Shown here: positions 33,119 through 43,728 of the stretch, in pieces | Layout of the letters: every line of letters begins with the position of its first letter | Numbering within the stretch: the first letter of the stretch is position 1 | Assembly (NCBI GenBank): GCA_037903475.1 | Contig: JBAJFG010000591.1 | Span: forward strand, 124,001 to 188,000 | Direction: 5' to 3' | Source: Ancylostoma caninum | Lineage: Eukaryota > Nematoda > Chromadorea > Rhabditida > Ancylostomatidae | DNA length: 64,000 nucleotides | Notes under the pieces: model-generated | Databases searched by the model: none | What the model was told of the DNA's origin: nothing | Seen by the model: only the letters and a program-made list of their open reading frames with translations | Position numbers and translations under genes: made by a program

Positions 33119-35299
33119 CTTGTTTTTAACTTGCTCCAGAGATCCTGAGCTCTTCATTCTGTTTTCTCGCTTCTAATCGCAACAAAAATTCACATTTTAC
33201 TATGGTATTCAAGCCATCCTGTTATTGCCTTCGGCGAAGAGGTGGTGGTTCGCAATAATCTCAGTTGTAGAAGGTCCATTCCATGTGAGAACTTTCCTCC
33301 GGTATTTATCGCTAAAGGCAGCCCTCGTCAAAATCCTGAGTTGAACCGCCAATAGTCCCACATATTGTCAGCACATCACAAATGATCAACGAACACAGAA
33401 AATCATGACCTACCTGACAGCATCCCGATTTCATGAATTTCTCATGTTTCGCGAAATTGACAGTTGGGGGTGAGTTCTCGGCCTCGGCAAACTCCAAAAT
33501 CCAACATAATATCAAACGCGAAGATCTGACCAGGTGCTGCCTTCAGCAACCGTTCTGAGGTTCATTCGAACATCGGGCACTATTCCACTTTCACGAACAC
33601 AAAAATTTCGGCGAAAAAAAAATCCGTCCGAAACTGTGCATAGAGGGTTATTTGGGGTGCTGATCACGAGTATCGTATCCATTTTTTTAGCGTAACCCCA
33701 TTTTCACAGTGATACGGTAGTGGCTTTTGAGAATAAGGGGATGCAAGAAACTGGGTGCTGCTTGGAGAGGCAGGCAAGAAATGTGGAAAATAGATACTCA
33801 GATACTTGATCATCATCGCTATTGAGACAGACCATATTACTGCCTAAGGGGTAGGATCGTTCTAATATTTTGCAGTCCTCTGCTGTGCCGCCTTTGAGCG
33901 ATCTATTCAAAATGGAAGCAATTTTCGTCATACATAAGAACAGCAGGAAAATGGTTGCGTATTCCTGAGTCAGCAGGGGTGAGCGGATACGAGATTTTTC
34001 ATGACCCGGATAACGGGGCGGATAACGGATAGGCCAAAAATGACGGGATAACGAATACCGGATAAGTGATCCAAATGGTAAACATACCACATTCTACAAT
34101 ATCAAAAATGATAAAAGTGAGATGCGATATGATATTGTGAAGAAAAATTAGCACAAATTCTTCGTCTTGTTAGTGATCAAAATCCGCCATTCCGAGCACT
34201 ACGCTAAGCATGGCGTCATTACGAAGAGATGTACGTATAAGTAACTAGAATTTGCCATAAAAACAACTGCTCATAGTGACATCTGGATACTGGTTAATTT
34301 AGCAATACAAGTTGTATCATCTTGTCCTACCTTGCTACAAGATTGTAAACCCCTGAAGATGTAAAATGCGCTAGATCGAGTAGCACTTCTTGGTATGGAG
34401 GCTATCCTCTGTTGAGAATGTGCGAAATGAAAGTACTATTTTCGGCTTTATCCGCACCGTTATCTGGAGCCAAAAGCCCGGATATAATAACGGATTGGCC
34501 AAAACCTACGGATTACGGCAAAACGGACAACCAGATATGGACAATCCGCTCATCCCTGTTCCTGAGGGATACGAGATCGGCAATTGGACCGGTCTCATCC
34601 CAGAAAGATCCCGTAGTACAGGACCAAAAGCAATTTATACTGGACCCGAGCGTCAGTCACGCGAAAAAAAGCATGCTCCTTGTAAGAGTGTCGGGTAGGT
34701 CTCGCCACGCTTTTCACAACGCAACGCAGCCGCTATCAGGGGTTTTTTACTGAGACAGGCTATTCAGTCTACCACGGCGCAACGTTGTCTCTTCGGCATC
34801 TCACGGTCGTTAATTACTCTTCTTTTCGTTCCCTGCTTTATGTCGGCCGCTCCAAATTACGGGGCTCCACAGCTAGATTTTCATGGCCAATACTTTCCCA
34901 CTTGGCCCATACCCAAATTAGGTGCGCAGCGACGGAATGTTCTATTTCTTGTGAGACTCCTCAGTTGGATTTTCATGTATTATGTTGGAGCAAGTTAGAT
35001 ATGTACACACGCTAGTGTTCTAACTCAAGCCACCTAAGCCCTCTGGCCAACTATGGGGGACCATCGCCAAGGCTGAGATTCATGAACGATAACAAACAGA
35101 ATAACGATGGTCAGCGTTATTGATCATGGCATAGGCTATGTAGTACCAAGAGATCCACAGCGCGAAACTTGGTTTGCTAGCATGATTTCCTTTGGTCATG
35201 CGCTCGTGAATCTTAGCTCTGGGGCAACCGCTCCCCGAGGGACACCGACTGAAGACTGGACAGTCACATTCATGGCCCGGCTATGAATTTCACGACGAC

Positions 35300-35410
35300 A
35301 TTAGGGCAGTTCATACTTGATGCGTGCATTTGACGCACGTGCGTCCGTGTGATGAAGAATAGGGCTAGTCGCATCACTGACGCAAGTGAGACGCACGCGT
35401 TTACGGCCTA
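35300..35410. repeat. Dispersed repeat with GTGCGTC/GACGCAC palindromes, copy 2
   Basis: This relative of the 3640 repeat starts GGGCAGTTCATACTTGATGC and includes TTTGACGCACGTGCGTC, GTGTGATGAAGAA and GAGACGCACGCG. Confidence 0.6.
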
Positions 35411-35447
35411 ATGGTGGCCGCGTGTTCTTTTCATTGAGGTTATAGTG

Positions 35448-35600
35448 CGTTCCACCAACGAAAATTTTTAGGAAGACAGCGGAGAGATAAAGAACGCGGG
35501 AAAGTGTGCAGCAGTTGGATAGGAATGAGAGAAAAGCATGCTGTCCGCACGGTTATCAACTATCATCGCGGTTGGAATAGACTATATACATTTCGCTTGA
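35448..35600 (-). repeat. Dispersed repeat, inverted copy of the 38.9-kb repeat
   Basis: Reverse complemented, this segment reads TTCCAACCGCGATGATAG, ACCGTGCGGACAGCATGC and ACTGCTGCACACTTTCCCGC. It closely matches 39040-39175. The copies flank the 164-aa gene and sit in opposite orientation about 3.5 kb apart. Confidence 0.7.
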
Positions 35601-35944
35601 ACAGTCTTCATGGGAAAACCTTCGCAAATGGATACGCGCGTCTGACGCAGGTATCTAGTATAAGTTCCCCCTATGGCTACCAGTGAACGTTTTCAACTCC
35701 GCTACTGCAACAAGTGTATGGCTTTTAAGATCCAGTTTTTAAGTCTATATTGTCAGTTCTATTATAAAGTCAATTTTGTGATTCGGTCGTCTTTCCTCAT
35801 CAACTATAGTATCGCAGAACTCGAAATTCGAATAAGGACTTGTGGGTCACCCCATATATATCTGCAACTCAAGTTGCAAGCGTTCAGATCGTGTTGCTTG
35901 TTATATCAAGGCTTATCTCCGTTCTTCATCTTGAATTGTTGCAG

Positions 35945-37680
35945 ATGTCAGATCGACCATCGCCAGGCGCAGCGTCGGCTTTTTCCAACGCAATCTCCTC
36001 CCTGAAGTCTGTTCACAGCTCTGCAAATACACTGAATGAAGACATAAAGGAGTTGCTGGAACACATACAAGTGGTGGAGAAACTGCCTTCATCGACTAAT
36101 CTATGTATGATCGATGGATGGAGATCAAGGTGAACAATTAGTATAACTGTACGTTTTTTCTACTCTTTAATGGCTAATGAAGGCGCTATGCGGCGAAAGC
36201 TAATCAAATAAAAAAGTTAAAGTTCTCGCACTACGCTGAATACAAGATCTTTAATGGCTGTTAATATGTTCAACCGTTTTTGGTTTTCGGCCAGATTTCT
36301 TCATATGTCGAACGTAGTCACGCGCACGAATCTGCTCAAGTGAATAACCTTCACATAGTCTGCGGATTTCAGTTATTCTTGCTTTCACATTATTTCTAGT
36401 GAGAAATTTCGCTGTGCGAAAAATTTCGCCGTGTTGCTATGTTGCCCCTGATTGCCACTTGATGGACCATAGAATCGCCTGTATTTTGTACTGATACTAC
36501 AATTTAGCCCAAAACAACTAATACCATCAGCTTTTGCCTGCAAGCATCCGGGCACGACATTCAATCATCTAATCTATTTCTATTTCAATACATTCTTTGG
36601 TTCACCACCTTTGCACTTTCAATTGGAATCTGCACAACCTTTGACGGTGTCGCTTCATAGGGCATCATAACATCCTTATAGCGCCGACTGGACAACGTTC
36701 ATGGAATATTAAGGTTGTAAGTTCGGAATTCACTTCTGAGACTTTTCCAAGCCCTAAAACCATTCGGCTGAAGAATCGGGTTGTCGTTACTGCATGCAGA
36801 GAATGCTAAGAATGACCACTGTATGCGTCCGTCGTGATTGGTCAGGAATGAGGCTGGGTATTAGAAGGCCGTAAATGATTTGAAACAGCGTTTTAGTTGT
36901 ACTGACAGTCGTTGCGGATTATGAGCTGCGCCAGCCGCAAATAGACTCTTGCTTCCTTTAAGTTGAGGTCACCTGGATTCTTGACTCATTCCTGCTCCTT
37001 TTTTTTTCGTCAGTGCTTCTGGAATTTAAGAAAATCTTTCGGGCTGCGTTTCTCGCCTGCCTCCTTGAATTCGGTACTGCTTCTGGCATCCTCTCCTCTA
37101 ATATCTTCACAACTATGTTCCTCGGCGAAAAACACTATACATGTAAGTGCTCACGAAGAAGAGTGAAACTGGTTGAGTGACTGCTGTTGGATTTGATTCT
37201 TTTCCAGCTGCTTAGGGAATTAGGAGTCGAACTAGTCTTAGTGCACTTGTGTAGCTCATTTTATCAACATCGCTATATTTAGGTTGCTTACTAAAATGCG
37301 GATGAGGGTTGCAGAGCTTGAGTCAGATTATCATCACTTGGTTGATTCCAAGTGGAGAAATCTTCTTAAAGTCGTAAAAGGAGATGGTCCAGCCATTGCT
37401 GGAATAAGCTTCACTTTCGCGAACGACTTACGTGTTGTAGATGACTTCTTCACCAAGGTTGTTACTTTTTCTTCGTTTTTTCCCGCTCTCTGTAGCCGCT
37501 TTATTTCGTCGGTATTGAACGTAAGCACTTTTATTTCAATTCCAGGCTCATGCCATTGCCTCCAAGAACGTTCTCTTCGACTCCAGTATACGCTTTGATG
37601 TCCCCGTATTGCCGCGTCAAGTGGAGTTAGCAATCTCGAGGCTTATCTCAGATATTAAGACTTTAGATGCTATGTGTTAA
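35945..37680 (+). CDS. Unrecognised 164-aa alpha-helical protein, first gene of operon-like pair
   Basis: Three exons (35945-36129, 37283-37457, 37546-37680) join in phase (AG|G, then AAG|GCT) and give 164 residues. The ATG directly follows a gttgcag acceptor at 35944, so it is probably trans-spliced. I do not recognise the family. The N terminus (MSDRPSPGAASAFSNAISSL) is Ser/Ala-rich. The middle is predicted helical and charged (DIKELLEHIQVVEKL, KMRMRVAELESDYHHLV, KWRNLLKVVKGDG). The end is RQVELAISRLISDIKTLDAM. No signal peptide or membrane segment is seen. Consistent phase and sensible splice sites support a real gene. Intron 1 (1153 bp) contains the 37.0-kb repeat. A poly(A) signal follows at 37733, about 100 bp before the next gene, suggesting an operon. 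Confidence 0.7.
37021..37141. repeat. Repeat copy carrying the empty site of the palindromic MITE
   Basis: TTTCTCGCCTGCCTCCTTGA, then CTCTAATATCTTCACAACTA and TGTTCC, align with 32265-32545. That second copy has the 198-bp palindrome inserted at the TA (here 37114-37115). The 39.1-kb repeat also shows related TCTCTGCTGTCTTCCCAACTA sequence. Confidence 0.6.
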
Positions 37681-37732
37681 TTGTTCATTATCTTGTTGGA
37701 CATTGTTAAGTTCTTTATTATTGTTGGGACTA

Positions 37733-37738
37733 AATAAA
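37733..37738 (+). terminator. Poly(A) signal of the 164-aa protein gene
   Basis: AATAAA lies 53 bases after the stop codon and about 90 bases before the next acceptor at 37829. This is the usual geometry of a nematode operon junction. Confidence 0.65.
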
Positions 37739-37827
37739 TACGGGTTCATGCTTCTGCAGTATTCGTTTGATAGGTTTTCCCTTCGGTATACCTTACGAAA
37801 AAGCGCGTCGTAGATTCGGCTCTGCTT

Positions 37828-37829
37828 AG
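37828..37829 (+). promoter_or_regulatory. Probable trans-splice acceptor of the PC-esterase gene
   Basis: A ctgcttag acceptor ends at 37829, six bases before the ATG at 37836. With the upstream AATAAA about 90 bp away, it is probably an SL2-type downstream-cistron site. Confidence 0.6.
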
Positions 37830-37835
37830 GTGGTC

Positions 37836-40800
37836 ATGATTACCAATCTTTTAAGAATGTCTGGGGATTACCATTCAAGGAATTGTTCTACAGCCGAGTT
37901 CGATGATGAGGACAACACTCCTTTCGAGTGAGTGATGTTTTATGTTCTAAGGTGCTTCTAGAACTACCTTTTGACATTCTCTATGCTTCAGACCTGTTCT
38001 GAAATCGCTGAAAAGCAAGGCTGATGGTTCAGTTACCGCAGGATTCCCATACGACTCAAAGTTTGTCAGAGCATTGCTTAAAGACGTGCACGTGATGTTT
38101 ATTGGAGATTCTCGTAAGTTCTATTTGTTATTGTTTTTAGTCGTTCATGGACATGGAATAGATCAGAGGGCCTACCGTTAACACACGAATCGAAATGGGT
38201 AAATTGCAGAGTGCTATTGTGTTCATTCAAAACCTTTGTTTCTTTGCTTTTTGCCTGAATTACCCTTCGTTCATAAAGCGAGACCGTAGCGCTGCTCGAA
38301 CGAATGCGTGTTCAACATCACCATGCATGACAAGCGTGTTGGAACGAACCCAAAATGGATGTAGGCATGCGTTTGAGCAGCACGATGCTCTCATCTTTTT
38401 GAAGGGAGGCATTGTTCGACTGGATGTAGTGTACTTTTCTAGCTGTGATTTTATCATTTGAGCTCTCCAAGTTTTGAAGCAAGGAAGGGTTTCACTTTGG
38501 CATAATGCATAGCCAAGAACGAGAGGGCCGAGAGGGTAATCTGGCAAATCGAAATGGATCCAATGTGCTTTGTGCCTTCGCATATCTACTCTATGTATAG
38601 CATTTTCCCCTGGCGCTGAGAGCTTTAGCCAAGCAGCCATTGGGTTCATGAGTCACCTTTCAAGCAGCAGAGTGGTCGAGCGGATAACATACTCGACTGT
38701 GGTGCTAGGGATGAAGGGTTCGGATTTCTGCTCGTTTTGCATTTTCGTATTTTCCTTTTAGAAGGCGATACCAAAAACTAGTATTCATGCTGTACCACAA
38801 CCAGCTAGGTTTCATTTCCATCTGCTGCGTGCTTGAAATCAGAAAGAGATCCTCTATCGTTGTTTTTGTCATGACGCAAGCGAATCTCTAATCTCTGAAC
38901 TTTTTTACCCAGAAGGAATGTGACCTCCGTTTTACGTCGATCGCGGAGATAGATATGTTCTGAGAGGGATGAAACATATGAATGATGTAACAACAAAAGC
39001 TGTCAAGTCTTCCGATTTCCAGTTCATCACGCTTATAGTCTGTTCCAACCGCGACGATAGTTGAGTAACCGTGCGGACAGCCTGCTTTTCTATCATTCCT
39101 CTCCAACTGCTGCACACTTTCCCGCGTTCTCTATTTCTCTGCTGTCTTCCCAACTATTGTCGGTGGTGGAACGCACTACATAGTATTTGTTTTACGTGTG
39201 TTTCTTCCCAGTAGTATTTACCGATAAATTACTACTTTTGTAAACGCATACGTCTGGTATTAAATGTTGTATCAAGTTGTTTTCCAGTTATGCGGGGAAT
39301 TTACAAAGATCTCATTGTTATGTTGCATGGAGATGATCTGATCGATGACAATCAGTTAAAAGCGAAGACCGAGAGTTCGTTTTTTGGAGATAGAATGGTA
39401 TGTGTTGATCATAAGTCCTTAGTTTGGAGTTCAACTAATCCTTTGCAATATTTGCCATTTCCACCAATTATAGCTCCTAGCTTTATAATTTGACTTTTCC
39501 GCTTTGGTTCCAGATTGACATACTTCCTTTGGAGAACGACAGAGTTTTTCGACAGGCTAGAGAGTATCACACGAACTATTTTCTCATTCAGTACCTCTTT
39601 ACAACTAGGTTTGTAACAGTCATAGAAGACCAACTCATAAACCTCACTCATATGTTTGCTTACATGTATTTGCGTTTAGAGTAATGAAGGTAGATGTAGA
39701 AAATGCCCTTCTCGAACTTTGTTCCGCTAGTGAGTTCCCGGATGTTTTATTGATCAATTCATGCTTGTGGGATATCACAAGGTTCGGTTTGTTATGGATT
39801 TTATAGTCGTCGCTCTAGTGAGATTCAAGCGATTTCCAGATATTCACGCGCATTCGACAACATCATTCCTCCAAATGTCGACAAGCAGACTGGGATTGAG
39901 CGATTTTCTCTTGAGGAGTTCTTGGAACGGTATGGTCGAAAATTTTCGACGTCACTGTGTCAATTAGCAATTCCTGGAGTGAAATTATGTGTTTTGAAGG
40001 ATTTCAATGTTGATTCGGCGCCTTCGCCTCATTATGCCAGCAACAACACAGGTGCGGTGATAGTTTTCCTACTTCTCATTTTTTTTTGCCAGTTCAGTTT
40101 TCCTCTTTCACTCTATCTCACATGTTTGTGCGAGAAAATATCATGAAGTTTTCAAACGCTTAGCCAACAGTAGTTTCCTCTTCAGTTGCTACAGTTTCAA
40201 AAGCTAGAAGGATTCAAATTTTGGGAATCCCTTCAATCTTCATATCATTTACTTTTCCAAGCAAGGTGATTTTGTGTGTATATTGTCTACAATTGAGGTG
40301 ATATGGGTAAATATGCCCTGGCCACTACCCGTAGACACCCGTTCCATCGTAAATAGAGCTGATAATGCTGAAACGAGGCATCTGAACAGGTATGTCTCGA
40401 CTTTACTATGTCTCATCTACTTTTGTAATCGTTGTTTTTCCTTTTTTTTTGCATTTCATAGCAATGATTTTTCTTGCTTTCATTTCAAAAAGAGCTGTGA
40501 CCATTCAGAATGCTCATCGTCGACGCGAATTTCCGCGCATCCCAACTTTTTCGCGCCGCTGGCTATGACGTCCTCGACATTGCATTCTACCTGCGCAATC
40601 AAGCTCTCTACGCGTATCGTGTGTACGTTGATTGCTATAGTTGCGCTGCTTTAATTTGTGAAAATTGTTTCAACTTCAGTAAGGATGGCGTACATTGGGA
40701 TTCCGTTGGGACGCGCATTATGACGCAGCTAGTTGTTGGACATCTCGCCCGTTCGTGGGGTATACCTGTCCCACAGCGAATAAGGCAAAAGTTGTCTAAT

Positions 40801-41371
40801 TTGTAAGTAACGCTTCTCATAAGTTTCTTGAAATTTCCTTTTCTCGTCCTATCAATATACATATTATATGTGCAGAGTATACAACGAGTGACGTTAACAT
40901 AGAAGCTTCACCTGTAGGACTGTAGCTTCACATCTTTAGTTTTCCACCATACCTCTCATTTTCTAGTGCGGAAGAGGCGCGGACGTTTGATCTCTCTAAG
41001 AGTTGGGCAGCTTGCTCACTTGTTGCGTTCGATATTTCCACCCTCTCTGAAGGGACAGCTGAAAACGCTTCTTTTCCTGAGATCCTGCAGGTAGGTCCTC
41101 GCTGTTTTTTTTTCTACCTTTATCCACTCACCTTTATATCGTTCAGCGAAGGATTAGAACAGCGGTACTACATGAAATCAAGGAGAGGGATCCAAAGTAA
41201 GTATTGCTTTTTCATACCTTAGATGTAGTAATGGCTAAGAGGAAATCCGTTTTTTGAATTTTCGTTCACAGCTTCTTCTCAATTAAGCCTGGAAGTGTCT
41301 GGTTTTTTACAGACAGTGTAGCCACCAATAGAAAGAGTGAGCGGCTTATCTACAACGCCTTTTTAAAATAG
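37836..41371 (+). CDS. PC-esterase domain protein (PCED1/FAM113-like)
   Basis: Twelve exons (37836-37927, 37992-38113, 39288-39397, 39514-39608, 39680-39781, 39840-40051, 40266-40389, 40509-40622, 40680-40802, 40967-41090, 41147-41196, 41272-41371) stay in phase and give 455 residues. The SGNH-hydrolase-like core shows VMFIGDSLMRGIYKDL with the Ser of GDS. VLLINSCLWDITRY and GYDVLDIAFYLRNQ follow, and KDGVHWD supplies the Asp-x-x-His pair. Human PCED1A/B share this layout and their substrate is unknown. A second in-frame ATG lies at 37857. The chain continues past TAATTT|gtaagt at 40802 into three exons ending FFTDSVATNRKSERLIYNAF. Without that splice it would stop at 40806. I do not recognise this tail. 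The acceptor at 40265 (ccaagcaag) is the weakest choice. It is the second cistron of an operon-like pair. Confidence 0.8.
38666..38733 (+). other. Degenerate tRNA-like sequence in a PC-esterase intron
   Basis: AGCAGAG at 38666 can pair with TTCTGCT at 38726 as a 7-bp acceptor stem. TGGTCGAGCGG resembles a Ser/Leu-type A box, GGTTCGGATTTC a B box, and TTTT follows soon after. At about 67 bases it is short for a tRNA and the T-stem is imperfect. It may be a pseudo-tRNA or a tRNA-derived SINE head. Confidence 0.35.
38940..39183 (+). repeat. Dispersed repeat in the PC-esterase intron, copy in plus orientation
   Basis: This intronic segment contains TTCCAACCGCGACGATAG, ACCGTGCGGACAGCCTGC and CTGCTGCACACTTTCCCGC. 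It ends GGTGGAACGCACTACA. Its inverted copy lies at 35448-35600. Confidence 0.7.
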
Positions 41372-41391
41372 ATTTCTGATAAAAAATTTGT

Positions 41392-41397
41392 AATAAA
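41392..41397 (+). terminator. Poly(A) signal of the PC-esterase gene
   Basis: AATAAA lies 21 bases after the stop at 41371, supporting this gene end. Confidence 0.6.
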
Positions 41398-42460
41398 AAG
41401 CCAAAATTTATCCATGAGGTAGTAGTATTCGCAATCATTTACGAAGTTTCAGTCTAGATTGGGCGTCAAGGGCTCTTAAATGTTGCTCATCCTCATAAAA
41501 TCACTTTCGAATGACTTTTGCCTCGTAAACTGGCGCTGAATCAAACTGCAAAATCACCTTGTTTACTAAAAGTAGGGACCTTTAGAGATATCAGGACAAT
41601 CACATCACTGGATTTGTTTTTACTGTTGGTTTGTGCTGTCGAGATCGAAAATCAGCAAAACCGTTCTATCGGATATGGCGCCTGTTCAGTCCACAACTAC
41701 CACTTGGTGCTGTAATTCATTATTTGTATCCAGTAGCAAAGGCTTCAACCTTACCATGATGGAGACCCGTTGGCGATGTATACGGGGAGCGACCATTACT
41801 TGTGACTTCAATTGCTTGGGGGCTCCAGTTGACCAATAGCTCTCAGCAGAGAGTCCGCAGGCCGGTGCAGACGCATTTTGCAGTTCACAGAAGAAATTAC
41901 TTACGCAAACCTAATAGCAAAATGGCTTTTTAAATCGCCTAACCGTTCCTGCTCGAGATTCGAAGAAGCATGCACCAGTAATTCGCGCGCATCCTGAATT
42001 CCCCCTCGAAGGGCTCGTCGCGTTTCTTACCCAGACAGCTGGATGATTAGAGGTGCGAGCCAAGTGTGAGCGCCCTAGGCGGTCATCAGTACTGTAACCG
42101 ACTGATTGATCTCAGACTAGTCCCACCCCTTTGTCCCCCTCCTTGCCGCGTCACCGCGTGCAATCGCCGCAACGCTTACAGGAGCTCTATGCGCAAAATT
42201 ATCGCAAAAAAAATGAAATTTAGAGTATGGTGTCACAGAAGCAAAGGGGGATGTTCCGTTGCTGTTTTAACACGTTCGATTGAATTTGAAACTTGTACTT
42301 CTTTCTAGGAGTTTAGAATGAATTTGAAAATTTGTTTTTTTTTCAAAGTTCAGAATTACAGAGTTTTTTTTTCTGAGGAAAAGTGCCTATTATTGCCTTG
42401 GTCAATGCTTAACTGCAGGTTAGCTACTTTTACAACTTTTTAGTTACCTTTTTTGGATTT
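41398..42460. other. Spacer with GC-rich repeat
   Basis: No gene is recognised. Bases 42000-42050 (CGCGTTTCTTACCCAGACAG region) recur inverted at 43147-43196, and similar GC-rich blocks lie at 42060-42190 and 42990-43130. The two blocks flank the putative exon at 42466. Confidence 0.5.
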
Positions 42461-42465
42461 CAGTT

Positions 42466-43728
42466 ATGCCTCTATGCAAAATGTTTGGTGAACCACGCTG
42501 GCTCATTGATGCATCTGAGGTGCGAAAACCATCTCGGAGGTATAATTAGTACCTCTGGGGCTAGCGTAGGGGAAATACAGAATGGAAGTATATCGGTGAA
42601 GGTATAATTATGCCACCAAAGTGTGCTAACACAAATATTGATCCGAAAAAAGGTTTATTCAAGATTTCCAAAGTTAGAGGTAGGATGTTACAAGCTTCAT
42701 AAGAGCTGAAATGCAATTTCATGGGAGTTTGTTCACATTCGGCAAGATTATTAACTGGCAAGGTAATTTTCCCTTAAAATCTTGAAATGAGTGGTTTGGT
42801 GGTGAGTGATTGAAAATTACTAGTTTACTTGATGTCGATTCGGCATTAAATCTCAATAAGCTTTCCTGATATCCTAGCTCAATTTTTCTTTTATAAATGG
42901 AAATCAACTATACGCCATGCGATTTTTTCTGTCAAGGTACATTCTCCGTTGTTCTTGGATTGGCTTTATGAACCAGATATAAATTTTCCCCGCTTTCCTG
43001 GACCCATTTTAACGCTCTTGTGCAATCCGTCGCGTTTCCCGCATCGCGAACGCCGCGCGCGTCAGGATACAGAGTGAGCTGGGCAGGAGGCGGGGCTTGG
43101 TGAGATGACGAATCGCTTGACCTTCCCCAGGCAATGCTATGAAGGGTCATCCAGCTGCCTGGGTAAGAAACGCGGCGGAGCCCCCCTCGAACTGTTTCCT
43201 CGTGTGAAAAAGGCTGTGACTGGGTGACTTATACGAACGGAATCTCTCGCCAAACGAACGTATGGAGCTTTTGTAGTAAGCAGAATTAGCCGTTACTTGT
43301 TTGTTTCTATGCAGTGTTAGCCTAAACATCTATTCCTGAAAAGAGATGTAAACTTATACATGTAAGAAATAGCCTGTAGAGCCAGAATTTTTGTTTAGAC
43401 TTTACGAAGCGTTACGCAGTGATATTCGAACAATGCGTATCTGCAAGCTACTCGACGAAAATCCTGAAATGGGTGAAAAAATGACACTAGAAGGCTCGTG
43501 GGATCTCGATGAAATGGTATGTTTAGTAAATCTGCCTGTTTTTATTTCTGTTACAAACCACTTTCGTGTAGATGTTGCTCAAACTGACAAATTTAGGTGA
43601 AATCGTTTCCAAAAATTGCGAAGTATATTGGAAAGGTGACACCTCAAGAAGTAACAGTATTGATCAATGAGGAAGCGATGGCTAACTTGACGAGTCGCAA
43701 ACGGAAGCATTCGCCTGATCGTGCTTGA
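42466..43728 (+). CDS. Unidentified protein, incomplete exon set
   Basis: Three probable exons are seen. The first (42466-42519) follows a strong ggatttcag acceptor and reads MPLCKMFGEPRWLIDASE. Two more (43399-43516 and 43597-43728) join in phase and read LYEALRSDIRTMRICKLL, MTLEGSWDLDEM, KSFPKIAKYIGKVTPQEV and TVLINEEAMANL. They end with a basic tail, SRKRKHSPDRA. The first exon ends in phase 0, but the second needs two bases from upstream. At least one exon between them is therefore missing from this model, or the first exon belongs elsewhere. I do not recognise the family. The C-terminal basic stretch could be a nuclear localisation signal, which is inference only. Confidence 0.5.

Larger units (their letters stand above)
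29823..35944. other. Repeat-rich gene-poor region
   Basis: About 6 kb upstream of ZNRF and of the 35.9-kb operon-like pair. It contains the large foldback at 29882-30645, the palindromic MITE at 32331-32528, a LINE reverse-transcriptase remnant near 33044, GGATA-rich sequence near 33980-34070 and dispersed repeats at 35300-35600. I see no gene in 31000-32230 or 34700-35290. Confidence 0.5.

Noticed and set aside
40186..40265. Extra exon in the PC-esterase gene
   Set aside because: It has a good acceptor and fits phase, but it would require a 32-base intron next to it. Skipping to 40266 keeps the frame without one.
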